Part shown: positions 1 to 7,886 of the stretch, piece after piece | Numbering within the stretch: position 1 is the stretch's first letter | Layout of the letters: each line of letters opens with the position of its first letter | Assembly (NCBI RefSeq): GCF_010548375.1 | Contig: NZ_JAAGLY010000019.1 | Location: 1 to 64,000 of the forward strand | DNA: 64,000 nucleotides | Direction of reading: 5' to 3' | Origin: Streptomyces sp. SID13726 | GTDB lineage: Bacteria; Actinomycetota; Actinomycetes; Streptomycetales; Streptomycetaceae | Position numbers and translations under genes: made by a program | Notes under the pieces: generated by a model | What the model was told of the DNA's origin: nothing | Databases searched by the model: none | What the model saw: only the letters and a program-made list of their open reading frames with translations

Positions 1-1
1 C

Positions 2-946
2 GCGGGCGGCACCGCGCAGGATGCCCGGCAGCTGGCGGCGCGGGCGGTGCGCGCCTCGGAGGCCGACGGCGACCGGCTGTTCCTGCTGCGCGCGCTGGCG
101 GTCCTCGGCCAGGCCGAACTGCTCGGCGGTGACTCGCGGGGGGCCGCGGCCGCGGTCGAGGCGCTCCAGCGGGTCAGACGGCTGGGCACGGCGATGTCGG
201 CCGCCGACCCGCCCCTGCTGCACTGGTACGCCGACCTGGCCGAGGCGCTGGTCGTGCTGGGCGAGACCGAGGAGGCCGGGGTGGTGGTCCGCGAGGCCCA
301 TGCCCGGGTGTCCGGCGCCACGCCCGGCAGCGTGCTGGCCGCCCTGGAGCGCGCGGAGGGTCTACGGGAGGCGGGGCTCGGCCGCGCGAAGGAAGGCGCG
401 GCGCGGCTGCGGACCGCCGTGGACCGGCTGCGCCGACTCCCGCTCCCCGTCGAGCTGGTGCGCACCCTCATCGCGCTCGGCGCGGTCGAACGCCGCTCGC
501 GCCGCAGGAGTACCGCCCGCACCGTCCTCGGCGAGGCCCTGGAGACCGCCACCCGGATCGGTGCCGCGCCGCTCGCCGCCCGGGCCCGGGAGGAGCTGGC
601 GCGCGTGGACGCGGTGGACCGCGGCGGCGAGGCCGGCGGGGCCGAACTCACGCCCACGGAGGCCCGGATCGCCGCGCTGGTCGGCGGCGGGGCCACCAAC
701 AGGGAGGTCGCCGCCGAGCTGTTCATCAGCGTCAAGACGGTCGAGGGCGCGCTGTCCCGGGTCTACCGCAAGTTCGGCGTCCGCTCCCGCACCGCGCTCG
801 CCCACGCGATGGCGGTGGCCGTCCTGGCGACCGGCGCGGCCGTCGACCTCGGCGACGACGACCAAGTCCCGCCGCGCGTCCAGGCGGTGACGGTCACTCA
901 GCCGGTCCGGGTCCGGGTCCCCCGCCCCTCCGACACCCGCCGTTAA
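2..946 (+). CDS. LuxR-type transcriptional regulator, C-terminal part (5' end outside window)
   Basis: The reading frame is already open at base 2 and runs to a TAA at 944-946, so only the C-terminal ~314 residues are present. Most of it is helical, Ala/Leu/Arg-rich sequence resembling the TPR-like region of large LuxR (LAL-type) regulators. The end holds a LuxR/FixJ DNA-binding helix-turn-helix: LTPTEARIAALVGGGATNRE, then a recognition helix in the SVKTVEGALSRVYRKFGVRS stretch (bases ~650-800). An N-terminal ATPase domain would be expected upstream but cannot be seen. The targets are unknown. It may or may not act on the protease gene that follows on the same strand 104 bases away. Confidence 0.85.
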   Translation, partial: AGGTAQDARQLAARAVRASEADGDRLFLLRALAVLGQAELLGGDSRGAAAAVEALQRVRRLGTAMSAADPPLLHWYADLAEALVVLGETEEAGVVVREAHARVSGATPGSVLAALERAEGLREAGLGRAKEGAARLRTAVDRLRRLPLPVELVRTLIALGAVERRSRRRSTARTVLGEALETATRIGAAPLAARAREELARVDAVDRGGEAGGAELTPTEARIAALVGGGATNREVAAELFISVKTVEGALSRVYRKFGVRSRTALAHAMAVAVLATGAAVDLGDDDQVPPRVQAVTVTQPVRVRVPRPSDTRR

Positions 947-1050
947 CACGTGACGCAAGGGTTCCCCCGCTTATGGGGAGGGGTCCGCTGTTCCTACGGT
1001 GAAGCCGTTCCGCTTCCGGGAACGCATCCCCCACTCTCCGGAGGACCACA

Positions 1051-2682
1051 GTGAAGTCTCGTCTGAAACTGCTCGGTCTGGTCGCCGTACCGGCCCTGCT
1101 CTCCGCGGCCGTCCCCGCCGCCTACGCCGCGAGCACCACACAGCCGCACACGACCCGCGCGGCCGTCACCGGAGACGTCGTCAAGGGCCTCAACACGCAG
1201 GCCAAGCGCACCGGTTCGGTCGCCGCCGACAAGCGGATACCCGTGGCGATCAGCCTGGCCCCCAGAGGCGGCTCGGCCCTGGACACCTTCATAGCCAAGG
1301 TCAGCGACCCGCACTCGGCCTCCTACGGCCACTACCTCACCAAGGCCCAGTTCGCGGCCCGCTTCGGCCGCACCGACGCCGAGGTCAAGCAGCTCAAGGA
1401 GTACCTGCACGCGCAGGGCCTGACCGTCGGCAAGGTCCACTCGGGCAACCTGCTGGTCGACGCCACCGGCACCGCGGCCCAGCTGGAGAAGGCGTTCGGC
1501 ACCAAGCTGTCGACGTGGAAGGACAGCAAGTCGGGCCGCTCCTTCTACGCCAACGACAGCGCGCCGACGCTGCCTTCGGCCATCGCCTCACTGGTGAGCG
1601 ACGTGGCCGGCCTCAACAACCACGCCCAGCTGCACCACCAGGCCACGCCCCGCACCGTCTCCCCGCACAACGGTCCGGGCGGCGGCTACACCCCGGCCCA
1701 GCTCAAGGGCGGCTACAGCGTCTCCGGGACGTACACGGGCAGCGGCCAGAAGATCGCGCTCCTTGAGTTCGACGGCTTCCAGCAGTCCAACATCACCAAG
1801 TACGACACCAACTACAGCCTGGGCTCGCCCACTCCGACCGTGTCCAAGGTGGACGGCGGCTCGGGCGCGCTCGGTGACGGCCAGGTCGAGGTCGAGCTGG
1901 ACATCGAGGTGCTGCACGCGATCGCCCCGAAGGCGAACGTGACGGTCTTCGAGGGCCCGAACTCCGACGCCGGCGAGGTCGACACCTACCAGGCGATCGT
2001 GGACAGCGGCATCCCGACCACGTCCATCAGCTGGGGCGCGGCCGAGTCCGCCCGCACCACCTCCAACATCAACGCGGTCGACGCGGTCTTCAAGGCGGGC
2101 GCGGCAGAGGGCCTCGGCTTCTACGCGGCCTCCGGTGACGACGGCTCCGACGACGCGGGCGACGGCGGCACCTCCGTCGACTACCCGGCGAGCGACCCGT
2201 ACGTCACGGGCGTCGGCGGCACCAAGCTGACGGTCACCTCGTCCAACGCCTTCAGCAAGGAGGTGGCCTGGTCCGGCGGCGGTGGCGGCAAGTCCACCGT
2301 CTTCAAGATCCCGAGCTGGCAGACCGCCGTGCAGAAGAGCGCGGGCGGCGGCTTCCGCCAGGTCCCGGACGTCTCGGCACACGCCAACCCGAGCCCCGGC
2401 GTCTCGATCTACTCGCAGGGCTCCTGGTCCTCGGTCGGCGGCACCAGCGCGGCGGCCCCCGAGTGGGCGGCCTTCGCGGCCCTCTACAACCAGCAGGCGG
2501 CGGCCGCGGGCAAGTCGAACCTCGGCTTCGCCAACCCGGCCCTCTACTCCGCCTCCGGCACCGGCTTCCACGACATCACCAGCGGCAGCAACGGCGCCTA
2601 CTCCGCGGCCTCCGGCTGGGACTTCACCACCGGCTGGGGCTCGTACAACGCGACGACCCTGGCGAAGAAGCTCCTGGGCTGA
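1051..2682 (+). CDS. Secreted S53 family serine-carboxyl peptidase (sedolisin/kumamolisin type)
   Basis: A 543-residue secreted endopeptidase precursor. The GTG start is preceded by GGAGGA at a 5-base distance. Residues 1-26 form a signal peptide ending in AYA-A. Residues ~50-195 resemble the pro-kumamolisin activation domain, which is removed on maturation. The catalytic domain carries the sedolisin signature: Glu280 and Asp284 in VEVELDIEV and Ser466 in GGTSAAAPEWAAF. The C-terminal DITSGSN and GWDFTTGWGS motifs match the family calcium site. These enzymes work outside the cell, typically at acidic pH. The gene stands alone; a perfect hairpin follows the stop. Length and motifs are normal for the family. 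Confidence 0.95.
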   Translation: MKSRLKLLGLVAVPALLSAAVPAAYAASTTQPHTTRAAVTGDVVKGLNTQAKRTGSVAADKRIPVAISLAPRGGSALDTFIAKVSDPHSASYGHYLTKAQFAARFGRTDAEVKQLKEYLHAQGLTVGKVHSGNLLVDATGTAAQLEKAFGTKLSTWKDSKSGRSFYANDSAPTLPSAIASLVSDVAGLNNHAQLHHQATPRTVSPHNGPGGGYTPAQLKGGYSVSGTYTGSGQKIALLEFDGFQQSNITKYDTNYSLGSPTPTVSKVDGGSGALGDGQVEVELDIEVLHAIAPKANVTVFEGPNSDAGEVDTYQAIVDSGIPTTSISWGAAESARTTSNINAVDAVFKAGAAEGLGFYAASGDDGSDDAGDGGTSVDYPASDPYVTGVGGTKLTVTSSNAFSKEVAWSGGGGGKSTVFKIPSWQTAVQKSAGGGFRQVPDVSAHANPSPGVSIYSQGSWSSVGGTSAAAPEWAAFAALYNQQAAAAGKSNLGFANPALYSASGTGFHDITSGSNGAYSAASGWDFTTGWGSYNATTLAKKLLG

Positions 2683-2702
2683 CCCGCCACCGACCCCACC
2701 GA

Positions 2703-2733
2703 GTCACGCCGTGCGCCCGCCGCACGGCGTGAC
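2703..2733. terminator. Perfect 13-bp stem-loop between convergent genes
   Basis: GTCACGCCGTGCG and its exact reverse complement flank a 5-base loop. It lies 20 bases after the S53 protease stop and 78 bases from the vapC stop on the other strand. There is no T-run, as is usual for actinobacterial terminators. It could serve both directions. Confidence 0.75.
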
Positions 2734-2810
2734 CTCGTTCGGCTCTGGCGCGGGCGGGGAGGCCAGCCGACAGGCCTGGGCGAGCCTGTGCTCCCTGGTG
2801 CGACGCGTGT

Positions 2811-3218
2811 TCAGGCTCGCACGTCTCGCTGCTGAACTTCCTTGAGCACTTCGGCCACCGTCACGAAGTCGTTGTCGACATGCAGGACGGTATGCCCATG
2901 GTGGACCGCTGTCGCACACACCAGCAGGTCGATCGGGCCCGCCGCACGATGTTGGCCCCTCTGGGTGAGCTTGTACTGCGCGGTGTCGACCCAACGCCAG
3001 GCGTTCTTCGGAACCGGCGAGAGCAGGCAGAGAGCGTCCAGTTCCTCGGTGAGTTCGTCCCGATGTGCCGGACCGGTCGCAGAGTAGAGGAATTCACTGC
3101 GCGTCGGCTCACAGATGTGAAACACCCCAGCAGCGACGTGCCCCTCCCATGACCGCAGCGCTCCGGGAACGCGAAACAGATGCCACAGAGCTGAGGCGTC
3201 CAGCAGGTACGTGATCAC
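2811..3218 (-). CDS. vapC: VapC-type PIN-domain ribonuclease toxin
   Basis: A 135-residue protein with the PIN nuclease acidic set in canonical order: Asp7 (YLLDAS), Glu42 (TRSEFLYS), Asp97 (GPIDLLV) and Asp114/Asp116 (HVDNDF). These residues bind Mg2+ for RNA cleavage. It starts with GTG, which overlaps the stop of the upstream antitoxin gene by 4 bases, so translation is probably coupled. VapC toxins of known specificity cut tRNAs or rRNA; the target here cannot be read from sequence. All active-site residues are present, so the toxin is probably intact. No phage or transposon genes lie next to it. Confidence 0.9.
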   Translation of the reverse strand: MITYLLDASALWHLFRVPGALRSWEGHVAAGVFHICEPTRSEFLYSATGPAHRDELTEELDALCLLSPVPKNAWRWVDTAQYKLTQRGQHRAAGPIDLLVCATAVHHGHTVLHVDNDFVTVAEVLKEVQQRDVRA

Positions 3219-3448
3219 TCGAAGGCCGCGCGTCGGGCACGCTTCTGGGCCTCGTGCGCTGCCGCTGCCTGTTCGAACTCGCCGCGCGCACCTCGCGCAG
3301 CGAGCTTCTCGGCCGCGTCGAGTCGCCTGATCCGTGCGACGTAGTCCCGGAGAGCCGCGTTGACGGTCTCCTTCTTCGTCGTGGCGCCCATGAGTCGCAT
3401 GGCCTCGGCCAGCGCCTCGTCATCCAGGTCGATCTGCGTGACCGACAT
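3215..3448 (-). CDS. vapB: VapB-type antitoxin
   Basis: A 77-residue antitoxin. The chosen ATG at 3448 is preceded by GGAGGTGGG and gives MSVTQIDLDDEALAEAMRLM. Upstream in-frame starts lack a ribosome site. The N-terminal part (DLDDEALAEAMRLMGATTKKETVNAALRDYV) has the ribbon-helix-helix pattern of VapB proteins, which bind DNA as dimers and repress their own operon. The charged, Ala/Glu/Arg-rich C-terminal tail would wrap the VapC toxin and block its active site. It is the first gene of a two-gene operon with vapC. Confidence 0.88.
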   Translation of the reverse strand: MSVTQIDLDDEALAEAMRLMGATTKKETVNAALRDYVARIRRLDAAEKLAARGARGEFEQAAAAHEAQKRARRAAFE

Positions 3449-3460
3449 CGAGCCCACCTC

Positions 3461-3501
3461 CCGACATACGGAATGTACATATCCATGATACATCACCAAC
3501 A
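3461..3501 (-). promoter_or_regulatory. AT-rich vapBC promoter/operator region
   Basis: This stretch just upstream of vapB is far more AT-rich than its surroundings. It holds the palindrome ATGTACAT (3473-3480) and outer ATGTA/TACAT repeats (3473-3477 and 3488-3492). VapBC complexes usually bind such short dyads at their own promoter. The role is inferred from position. Confidence 0.5.
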
Positions 3502-3515
3502 TTCACGGCGAGCCG

Positions 3516-5297
3516 TCACGGACGGACCGGCAGCCGCAGCCTGAACACCGTCCCCGTCCCCGGGGTGCTGGTCACCGACACCGTGCCGCCGTGTGCCTCG
3601 GTGAGCTGGCGGACGATGGCCAGGCCCAGTCCGCAGCCGCCGGTCCGGCGGCTGCGGGACCTGTCGGCGCGCCAGAAGCGGTCGAAGACACGGGGCAGGT
3701 CGGCGGGGGCGATCCCGGTGCCGGTGTCGGCGACCTCGATCAGGATCTCGTCGGCGGCGCGGCGGCAGCGCAGGGTGACGGTGCCGCCGGGCGGGGTGTG
3801 CCGTACCGCGTTGGACAGCAGGTTGCCGACGGTCTGGCGCAGGCGTGCCGGGTCGGCGTGCAGGACAGGGGTGTCCTCGATACAGGTGGTGAGGGTGACC
3901 CCGGCGGTCTCGGCGCCGCCGCGGTGGGCCGCGGCCACGTGGTCGAGGAGTTCGCGCAGCCGAAGCGGTTCCGGGTGCAGCCGGAGCCGGCCCGCGTCGG
4001 CCTGGGCCAGGTGCTGGAGGTCGTCGACGATGTGCTGGAGCAGCAGGGCCTCCTCTAGCAGGGAGGCGACGAACGCCTCGTCGGAGACGGCCAGTCCGTC
4101 CTGGGCCGCCTCCAGCCAGCCGCGCATGGTGCTGAGCGGGGTGCGCAGTTCATGGGCGACATCGCTGACCATCGCCTTGCGCTGCCCCTCCACCCGCTCG
4201 CGGCGCTCCGCCAGGTCGTTGAAGGCGGCGGCCAGCCGGCCGATCTCGTCGTCGCTGGTCACCGGGACCCGCAGATGCTGCTGGGCCGGGCGGCGGGCCG
4301 CGTCCGTCAGCGCCCGCAGCGGTCGGACCAGCCGGGTGCCGACCGTGACGGTGACGGCCACGGTCAGGACGAGGACGAGCGCGGCGACCCCGGCGACCCG
4401 GCCCGTGTTGGCCGAGGAGAGGTCGAAGCCCGGCGGGGCGGCCGATCCGGCCGGGGTGGCGACGAACAGCAGCGCGGCCGGGGCGACGTACGGGGCGAGC
4501 TGCTCGCGGCGGGCGGTGTCGACGCACCGCTGGACGGCCTCACCGTCCTTCCCGACCGGGGCGAAGCTGAGATCGACGGACACGGGGCCCAGGTCCTGGC
4601 GCCTCAGACAGCCGGCGACCAGGGTGTTGAGCCGGTCCAGCGCCCGCTTCTCGGTGGTGGTGGGATCGTCCAGCACGTACAGGCCGCACACCTCGCTCGC
4701 CTTGCGCTGCGTGCTGTTGTCGCCGCCGACCACGAGGGCGGACCTGCCGCTCGGCTCCTCGGTGACGCCGACGGGGTAACCGGCGCCGCGCATACAGGCC
4801 CGCACCTTGTCCACCCGGCCCACCAGCTCCGCGCGCTCCGCCTTCGGCAGCCGGTACGGCCCGACCGCGCGCGGGTCGATCCCGTCCGCCTTGACGCCGG
4901 GCAGCAGGGCCGGGTCGGCCCGCAGCGGGTCGAGCAGCGCCGAGGCCCTGGTGGGGAGGGGGGCCGCGGGGCCGGACGTGGCGATGGGCAGACGGTCCTG
5001 GGTGGTCAGGGTGATGTGGCGCCCGGTCCGCCCGGTCAGCCGCTTCAGGGTGGGCGTCACCGCGGACCAGTCCCGGTGGGCGGCGGCGTACCCGATGAGG
5101 GTGTCGTAGATCTGGGCGTCGTCGGCGAGGACCTGTCCCTGCTCCTGCTGGATGGCGCTGGTGGTGGTGCGCGCGGCGAGCCAGGCGGTGGCCGCGACCG
5201 AGCACACGGCGATGGTGATCGACGCGGCCAGCAGCCGGACCAACAGGCTCTTGCGCAGGGGCAGTCCGCCGCCGGCCCTGCTCCGCTCAGCGCCCAC
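3516..5297 (-). CDS. Membrane sensor histidine kinase with cysteine-containing extracellular domain
   Basis: A 593-residue class I histidine kinase. A transmembrane helix (~20-42) precedes a large extracellular domain (~43-305), a second helix (~306-326), a HAMP region, an H-box with phospho-acceptor His382 (SDVAHELRTPLS), an N-box (GNLLSNAVRHTPPGG) and the ATP lid (VADTGTGI, GCGLGLAIV). The extracellular domain contains four cysteines in the contexts VRACMRGAG, SEVCGLY, VAGCLRRQ and VQRCVDTA. This order resembles the lipoprotein encoded divergently at 6077. The gene overlaps the response regulator gene by 11 bases, so the two are coupled. The partner regulator probably controls the divergent export operon. 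Confidence 0.93.
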   Translation of the reverse strand: MGAERSRAGGGLPLRKSLLVRLLAASITIAVCSVAATAWLAARTTTSAIQQEQGQVLADDAQIYDTLIGYAAAHRDWSAVTPTLKRLTGRTGRHITLTTQDRLPIATSGPAAPLPTRASALLDPLRADPALLPGVKADGIDPRAVGPYRLPKAERAELVGRVDKVRACMRGAGYPVGVTEEPSGRSALVVGGDNSTQRKASEVCGLYVLDDPTTTEKRALDRLNTLVAGCLRRQDLGPVSVDLSFAPVGKDGEAVQRCVDTARREQLAPYVAPAALLFVATPAGSAAPPGFDLSSANTGRVAGVAALVLVLTVAVTVTVGTRLVRPLRALTDAARRPAQQHLRVPVTSDDEIGRLAAAFNDLAERRERVEGQRKAMVSDVAHELRTPLSTMRGWLEAAQDGLAVSDEAFVASLLEEALLLQHIVDDLQHLAQADAGRLRLHPEPLRLRELLDHVAAAHRGGAETAGVTLTTCIEDTPVLHADPARLRQTVGNLLSNAVRHTPPGGTVTLRCRRAADEILIEVADTGTGIAPADLPRVFDRFWRADRSRSRRTGGCGLGLAIVRQLTEAHGGTVSVTSTPGTGTVFRLRLPVRP

Positions 5298-5985
5298 GGC
5301 TGCCGTCGCCGAGGCGGTAGCCGACCCCGAACACCGTCTGGAGATAGACCGGCCTGCGGGGCACGGGCTCGATCTTCTTGCGGAGGTTCAACACGTGGAC
5401 GTCGATGGTGCGTTCGGTGATGTAGCGGTCGTCCCCGCGGGTGCCGGCCAGCAACTGGCGCCGGGTGAAGACCCGTTCGGGTTCGGCGGCCATGGTCGCG
5501 AGGACGTCGAACTCGCCCGGGGTGCAGGCCACTTGGCGGCCCTCGATCTCGACGACCCGGCGGACGGGGTCGACGGCGAGGGCGCCGACCCGCAGCACCG
5601 GGTCGTGCGCCACGGCGGCCGTGCGGGTCCGCCGTAGCAGAGTGCGTATACGGGCCATCAGTTCACGCGGGCTGTACGGCTTGGTCAGGTAGTCGTCGGC
5701 GCCGAGGTCCAGGCCGAGCAGCAGGTCCTCCTCGGTGCTGCGGGCGGTCAGCATCAGCACCGGCAGATCGCTGTCGCGCCGCAGGATCCGGCACACGTCC
5801 AGGCCGTCGACGACCGGCATCATCACATCGAGGACCAGCAGGTCGGGCCGGTGGCGGCGCACCTCGTCGAGGGCGGCGCGCCCGTCGTGGACGACCAGGG
5901 CGGTGTGCCCCTCGCGCTCCAGGTAGCGGCGGATCACCTCGGCCTGTTTGGTGTCGTCCTCGGCCACGAGCACACGGGCGTTCAT
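5287..5985 (-). CDS. OmpR/PhoB-family response regulator
   Basis: 232 residues. The receiver domain has acidic residues near Asp10/Asp11, the phospho-acceptor Asp53 (LLVLDVMMP), Thr80 and Lys102 (YLTKPY). The C-terminal winged helix (~130-228) carries FDVLATMA, RTIDVHVLNLRKKIE and the terminal VFGVGYRLG wing typical of OmpR proteins. It is transcribed together with the kinase, which overlaps its 3' end. Its start codon lies 91 bases from the divergent lipoprotein gene, and an 11-base-period direct repeat between them is a likely binding site. All conserved residues are present. Confidence 0.94.
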   Translation of the reverse strand: MNARVLVAEDDTKQAEVIRRYLEREGHTALVVHDGRAALDEVRRHRPDLLVLDVMMPVVDGLDVCRILRRDSDLPVLMLTARSTEEDLLLGLDLGADDYLTKPYSPRELMARIRTLLRRTRTAAVAHDPVLRVGALAVDPVRRVVEIEGRQVACTPGEFDVLATMAAEPERVFTRRQLLAGTRGDDRYITERTIDVHVLNLRKKIEPVPRRPVYLQTVFGVGYRLGDGSRGR

Positions 5986-6013
5986 GGGGCCAGGGTAGGC
6001 ACGGCGGGATCAG

Positions 6014-6042
6014 GTCAGACGGCTTTCTGACGGCGTCCTGAC
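6014..6042. promoter_or_regulatory. Candidate response-regulator binding repeats
   Basis: CTGAC occurs at 6027-6031 and again at 6038-6042, exactly 11 bases apart. An inverted relative, GTCAG, lies at 6014-6018. OmpR-family dimers bind direct half-sites spaced about one helical turn. The site sits between the regulator gene and the divergent lipoprotein/export operon. Confidence 0.5.
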
Positions 6043-6076
6043 AGGATCGTCATAACTCCGGGCGATGGTCTGCGCC

Positions 6077-6634
6077 ATGCTGAGACTCTTCGATCGAGCC
6101 GTGGTGTCCGCCTCCGTCGGCGCGGCCTGTCTGCTCTTCCTCACCGCCTGCGGGGGCGTCGGCGGGAACGACGACGCGGACAAGAGCGGCGACGGAGGCG
6201 AGGTCGCCTCGCTCAACTCACCTTCGGCGGGCGGCGGTTCTGCCGACGCGAGCGCGAGCGCCGATCCCGACGCGGGCCGCCCGCAGATCCGTCTGGACAG
6301 CACCCAGGACGACGTCAACCGCATGTGGGACGGCTGGACGGCCTGCCTGAAGGATCATGGGGTGGACAAGACCTACAAGCAGAACCCGAACGCCCCCGGC
6401 GTGAAGGCCTGCGACGGGAAACTGCCGCTCGATCCGCCCGAGCTGGACCCGGCCAAGAACCCTGACTTCAACGACGACACCCGGGCCATGGTGCGGTGCA
6501 TGAACGAGCACGGCATCAAGAGCGTGGTCACCGATCGGGGCTGGGGCCTGGAGGACGGGGCGAGCCTGAACGCCCCCGACTACGACCGGATCATGGTCGG
6601 TTGCCAGGTGAAGGCGTTCGGTGAAGACGACTGA
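6077..6634 (+). CDS. Secreted lipoprotein with four conserved-looking cysteines
   Basis: A 185-residue protein (an ATG 12 bases upstream is also possible). The signal sequence ends in the lipobox LTAC, so Cys25 should be lipidated and the protein anchored outside the membrane. An acidic, Ser/Gly-rich linker follows. The mature domain has four further cysteines: WTACLKDHG, VKACDGK, MVRCMNEHG and MVGCQVK. The C-M/L-x-x-x-G type motif is common in actinobacterial lipoproteins of unknown function. The gene overlaps the next by 14 bases, so it belongs to the export operon. Its cysteine order resembles the sensor domain of the neighbouring kinase, so it may be sensed by, or report to, that kinase. 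Confidence 0.8.
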   Translation: MLRLFDRAVVSASVGAACLLFLTACGGVGGNDDADKSGDGGEVASLNSPSAGGGSADASASADPDAGRPQIRLDSTQDDVNRMWDGWTACLKDHGVDKTYKQNPNAPGVKACDGKLPLDPPELDPAKNPDFNDDTRAMVRCMNEHGIKSVVTDRGWGLEDGASLNAPDYDRIMVGCQVKAFGEDD

Positions 6635-7886
6635 CGACACCGGGGCCGCCCGTCCGCCGCACCGCCGGCGGGTGGTGATCGGGGCGGTGGCCGCGGCGGT
6701 CGTCGTGGCGAGCGCCCTGACCGTGACCGCGTGGCAGGACGACGACGGGAGACCGGACACCGCGGGCGGCGCCGCGGTACGGACCGCGACCGCCGTCGTG
6801 ACCAGGGGCGACCTCTCCAACGCCCAGACCCTGGAGGGAACCCTCGGCTACGGCCGGGCGACCACGGTCAAGGGCGGCGGGGCGGGCCTGATCACCTGGC
6901 TGCCGGCGACGGGCGCCACGATCCGGCGCGGCGAGCCCCTGTACCGGGTGGACGACGTGCCGGTACCCCTCTTCTACGGCGGCACCCCGCTGTTCCGGCC
7001 CCTGGAGACCAGGGGCACCACCGGCCCGGACGTCCGGACGGTCGCCGACAACCTCAGAAAGCTGGGCTACGACATCGGTGCCCAGCCCGCGGTGGGCACC
7101 TGGGTCACTCCGCGACCGTCCACAGCGGCAGGCTCCTCTACGGTCTCCACGGCCACGACAGCCCCGCCGGGCCCGGACACCGCGAACCCCTCGCCGGACG
7201 CCACCCGCACTCCCCCTCCCGCCCCCACTCCAACTCCCGTCCAGGTCAAGCGCGGTGACGCCGTCCTGACCGCCGACCTCATCGCCGCGGTCAGGCGCTG
7301 GCAGACCGCGACCGGCATCCCGTCCACCGGTGTCCTGGGCGTCGGCGACATCGCGGTGCTGTCCGGTGCCGTACGGGTCGAGGGCGTGGCGGCACAGCTC
7401 GCCGACCCGGCCGACGGGCCCCTGATGACGGTCACCTCCACCACCAAGTCGGTGACCGTCCCGGTCGATCCGTCCGGGGCGGGCTCGATGAGACGCGGCG
7501 ACACGGTGACGGTGAGCCTGCCCGACGACTCCACGGCCCCGGGCACCATCGCCTCCATCGGCGCCACCGTCCGCAGCACCGACGCGTCGAGCGGCGACGA
7601 CTCCTCCGGGCAGCCCCGGCTGACCGTCGGCATCGCGCTGCGCGACACCGCGGCGGTACGCGGCCTCAACTCCGCGCCGGTGCAGGTGCAGTTCACCTCG
7701 GAGACCCGCGAGAACGTGCTCACCGTGCCCATCGGCGCCCTGACGGCGCTGCGCGAGGGCGGCTACGCGGTCCAGTTGCCGGACGGCCGTCTGGTCGCGG
7801 TGCGGACCGGGATGTTCTCCAAGGGCGTGGTGGAGGTCAGCGGCGCCGGCATCAGCGCCGGGACCAGGGTGGTGACGACCTCATGA
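6621..7886 (+). CDS. Membrane fusion (MacA/HlyD-like) protein with split peptidoglycan-binding domain
   Basis: 421 residues from a GTG start. A single N-terminal transmembrane helix (~19-41) anchors an extracytoplasmic domain. Residues ~60-115 and ~270-421 have the lipoyl and beta-barrel character of periplasmic adaptor proteins. Between them lies a PG_binding_1-like domain (TGPDVRTVADNLRKLGYD and ADLIAAVRRWQTATGIPSTG) interrupted by a ~60-residue Pro/Thr/Ser-rich insertion. In monoderm actinobacteria such proteins couple an ABC exporter to the cell wall. The end overlaps the ABC ATPase gene by 4 bases. The substrate is unknown. Confidence 0.85.
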   Translation: MKTTDDTGAARPPHRRRVVIGAVAAAVVVASALTVTAWQDDDGRPDTAGGAAVRTATAVVTRGDLSNAQTLEGTLGYGRATTVKGGGAGLITWLPATGATIRRGEPLYRVDDVPVPLFYGGTPLFRPLETRGTTGPDVRTVADNLRKLGYDIGAQPAVGTWVTPRPSTAAGSSTVSTATTAPPGPDTANPSPDATRTPPPAPTPTPVQVKRGDAVLTADLIAAVRRWQTATGIPSTGVLGVGDIAVLSGAVRVEGVAAQLADPADGPLMTVTSTTKSVTVPVDPSGAGSMRRGDTVTVSLPDDSTAPGTIASIGATVRSTDASSGDDSSGQPRLTVGIALRDTAAVRGLNSAPVQVQFTSETRENVLTVPIGALTALREGGYAVQLPDGRLVAVRTGMFSKGVVEVSGAGISAGTRVVTTS

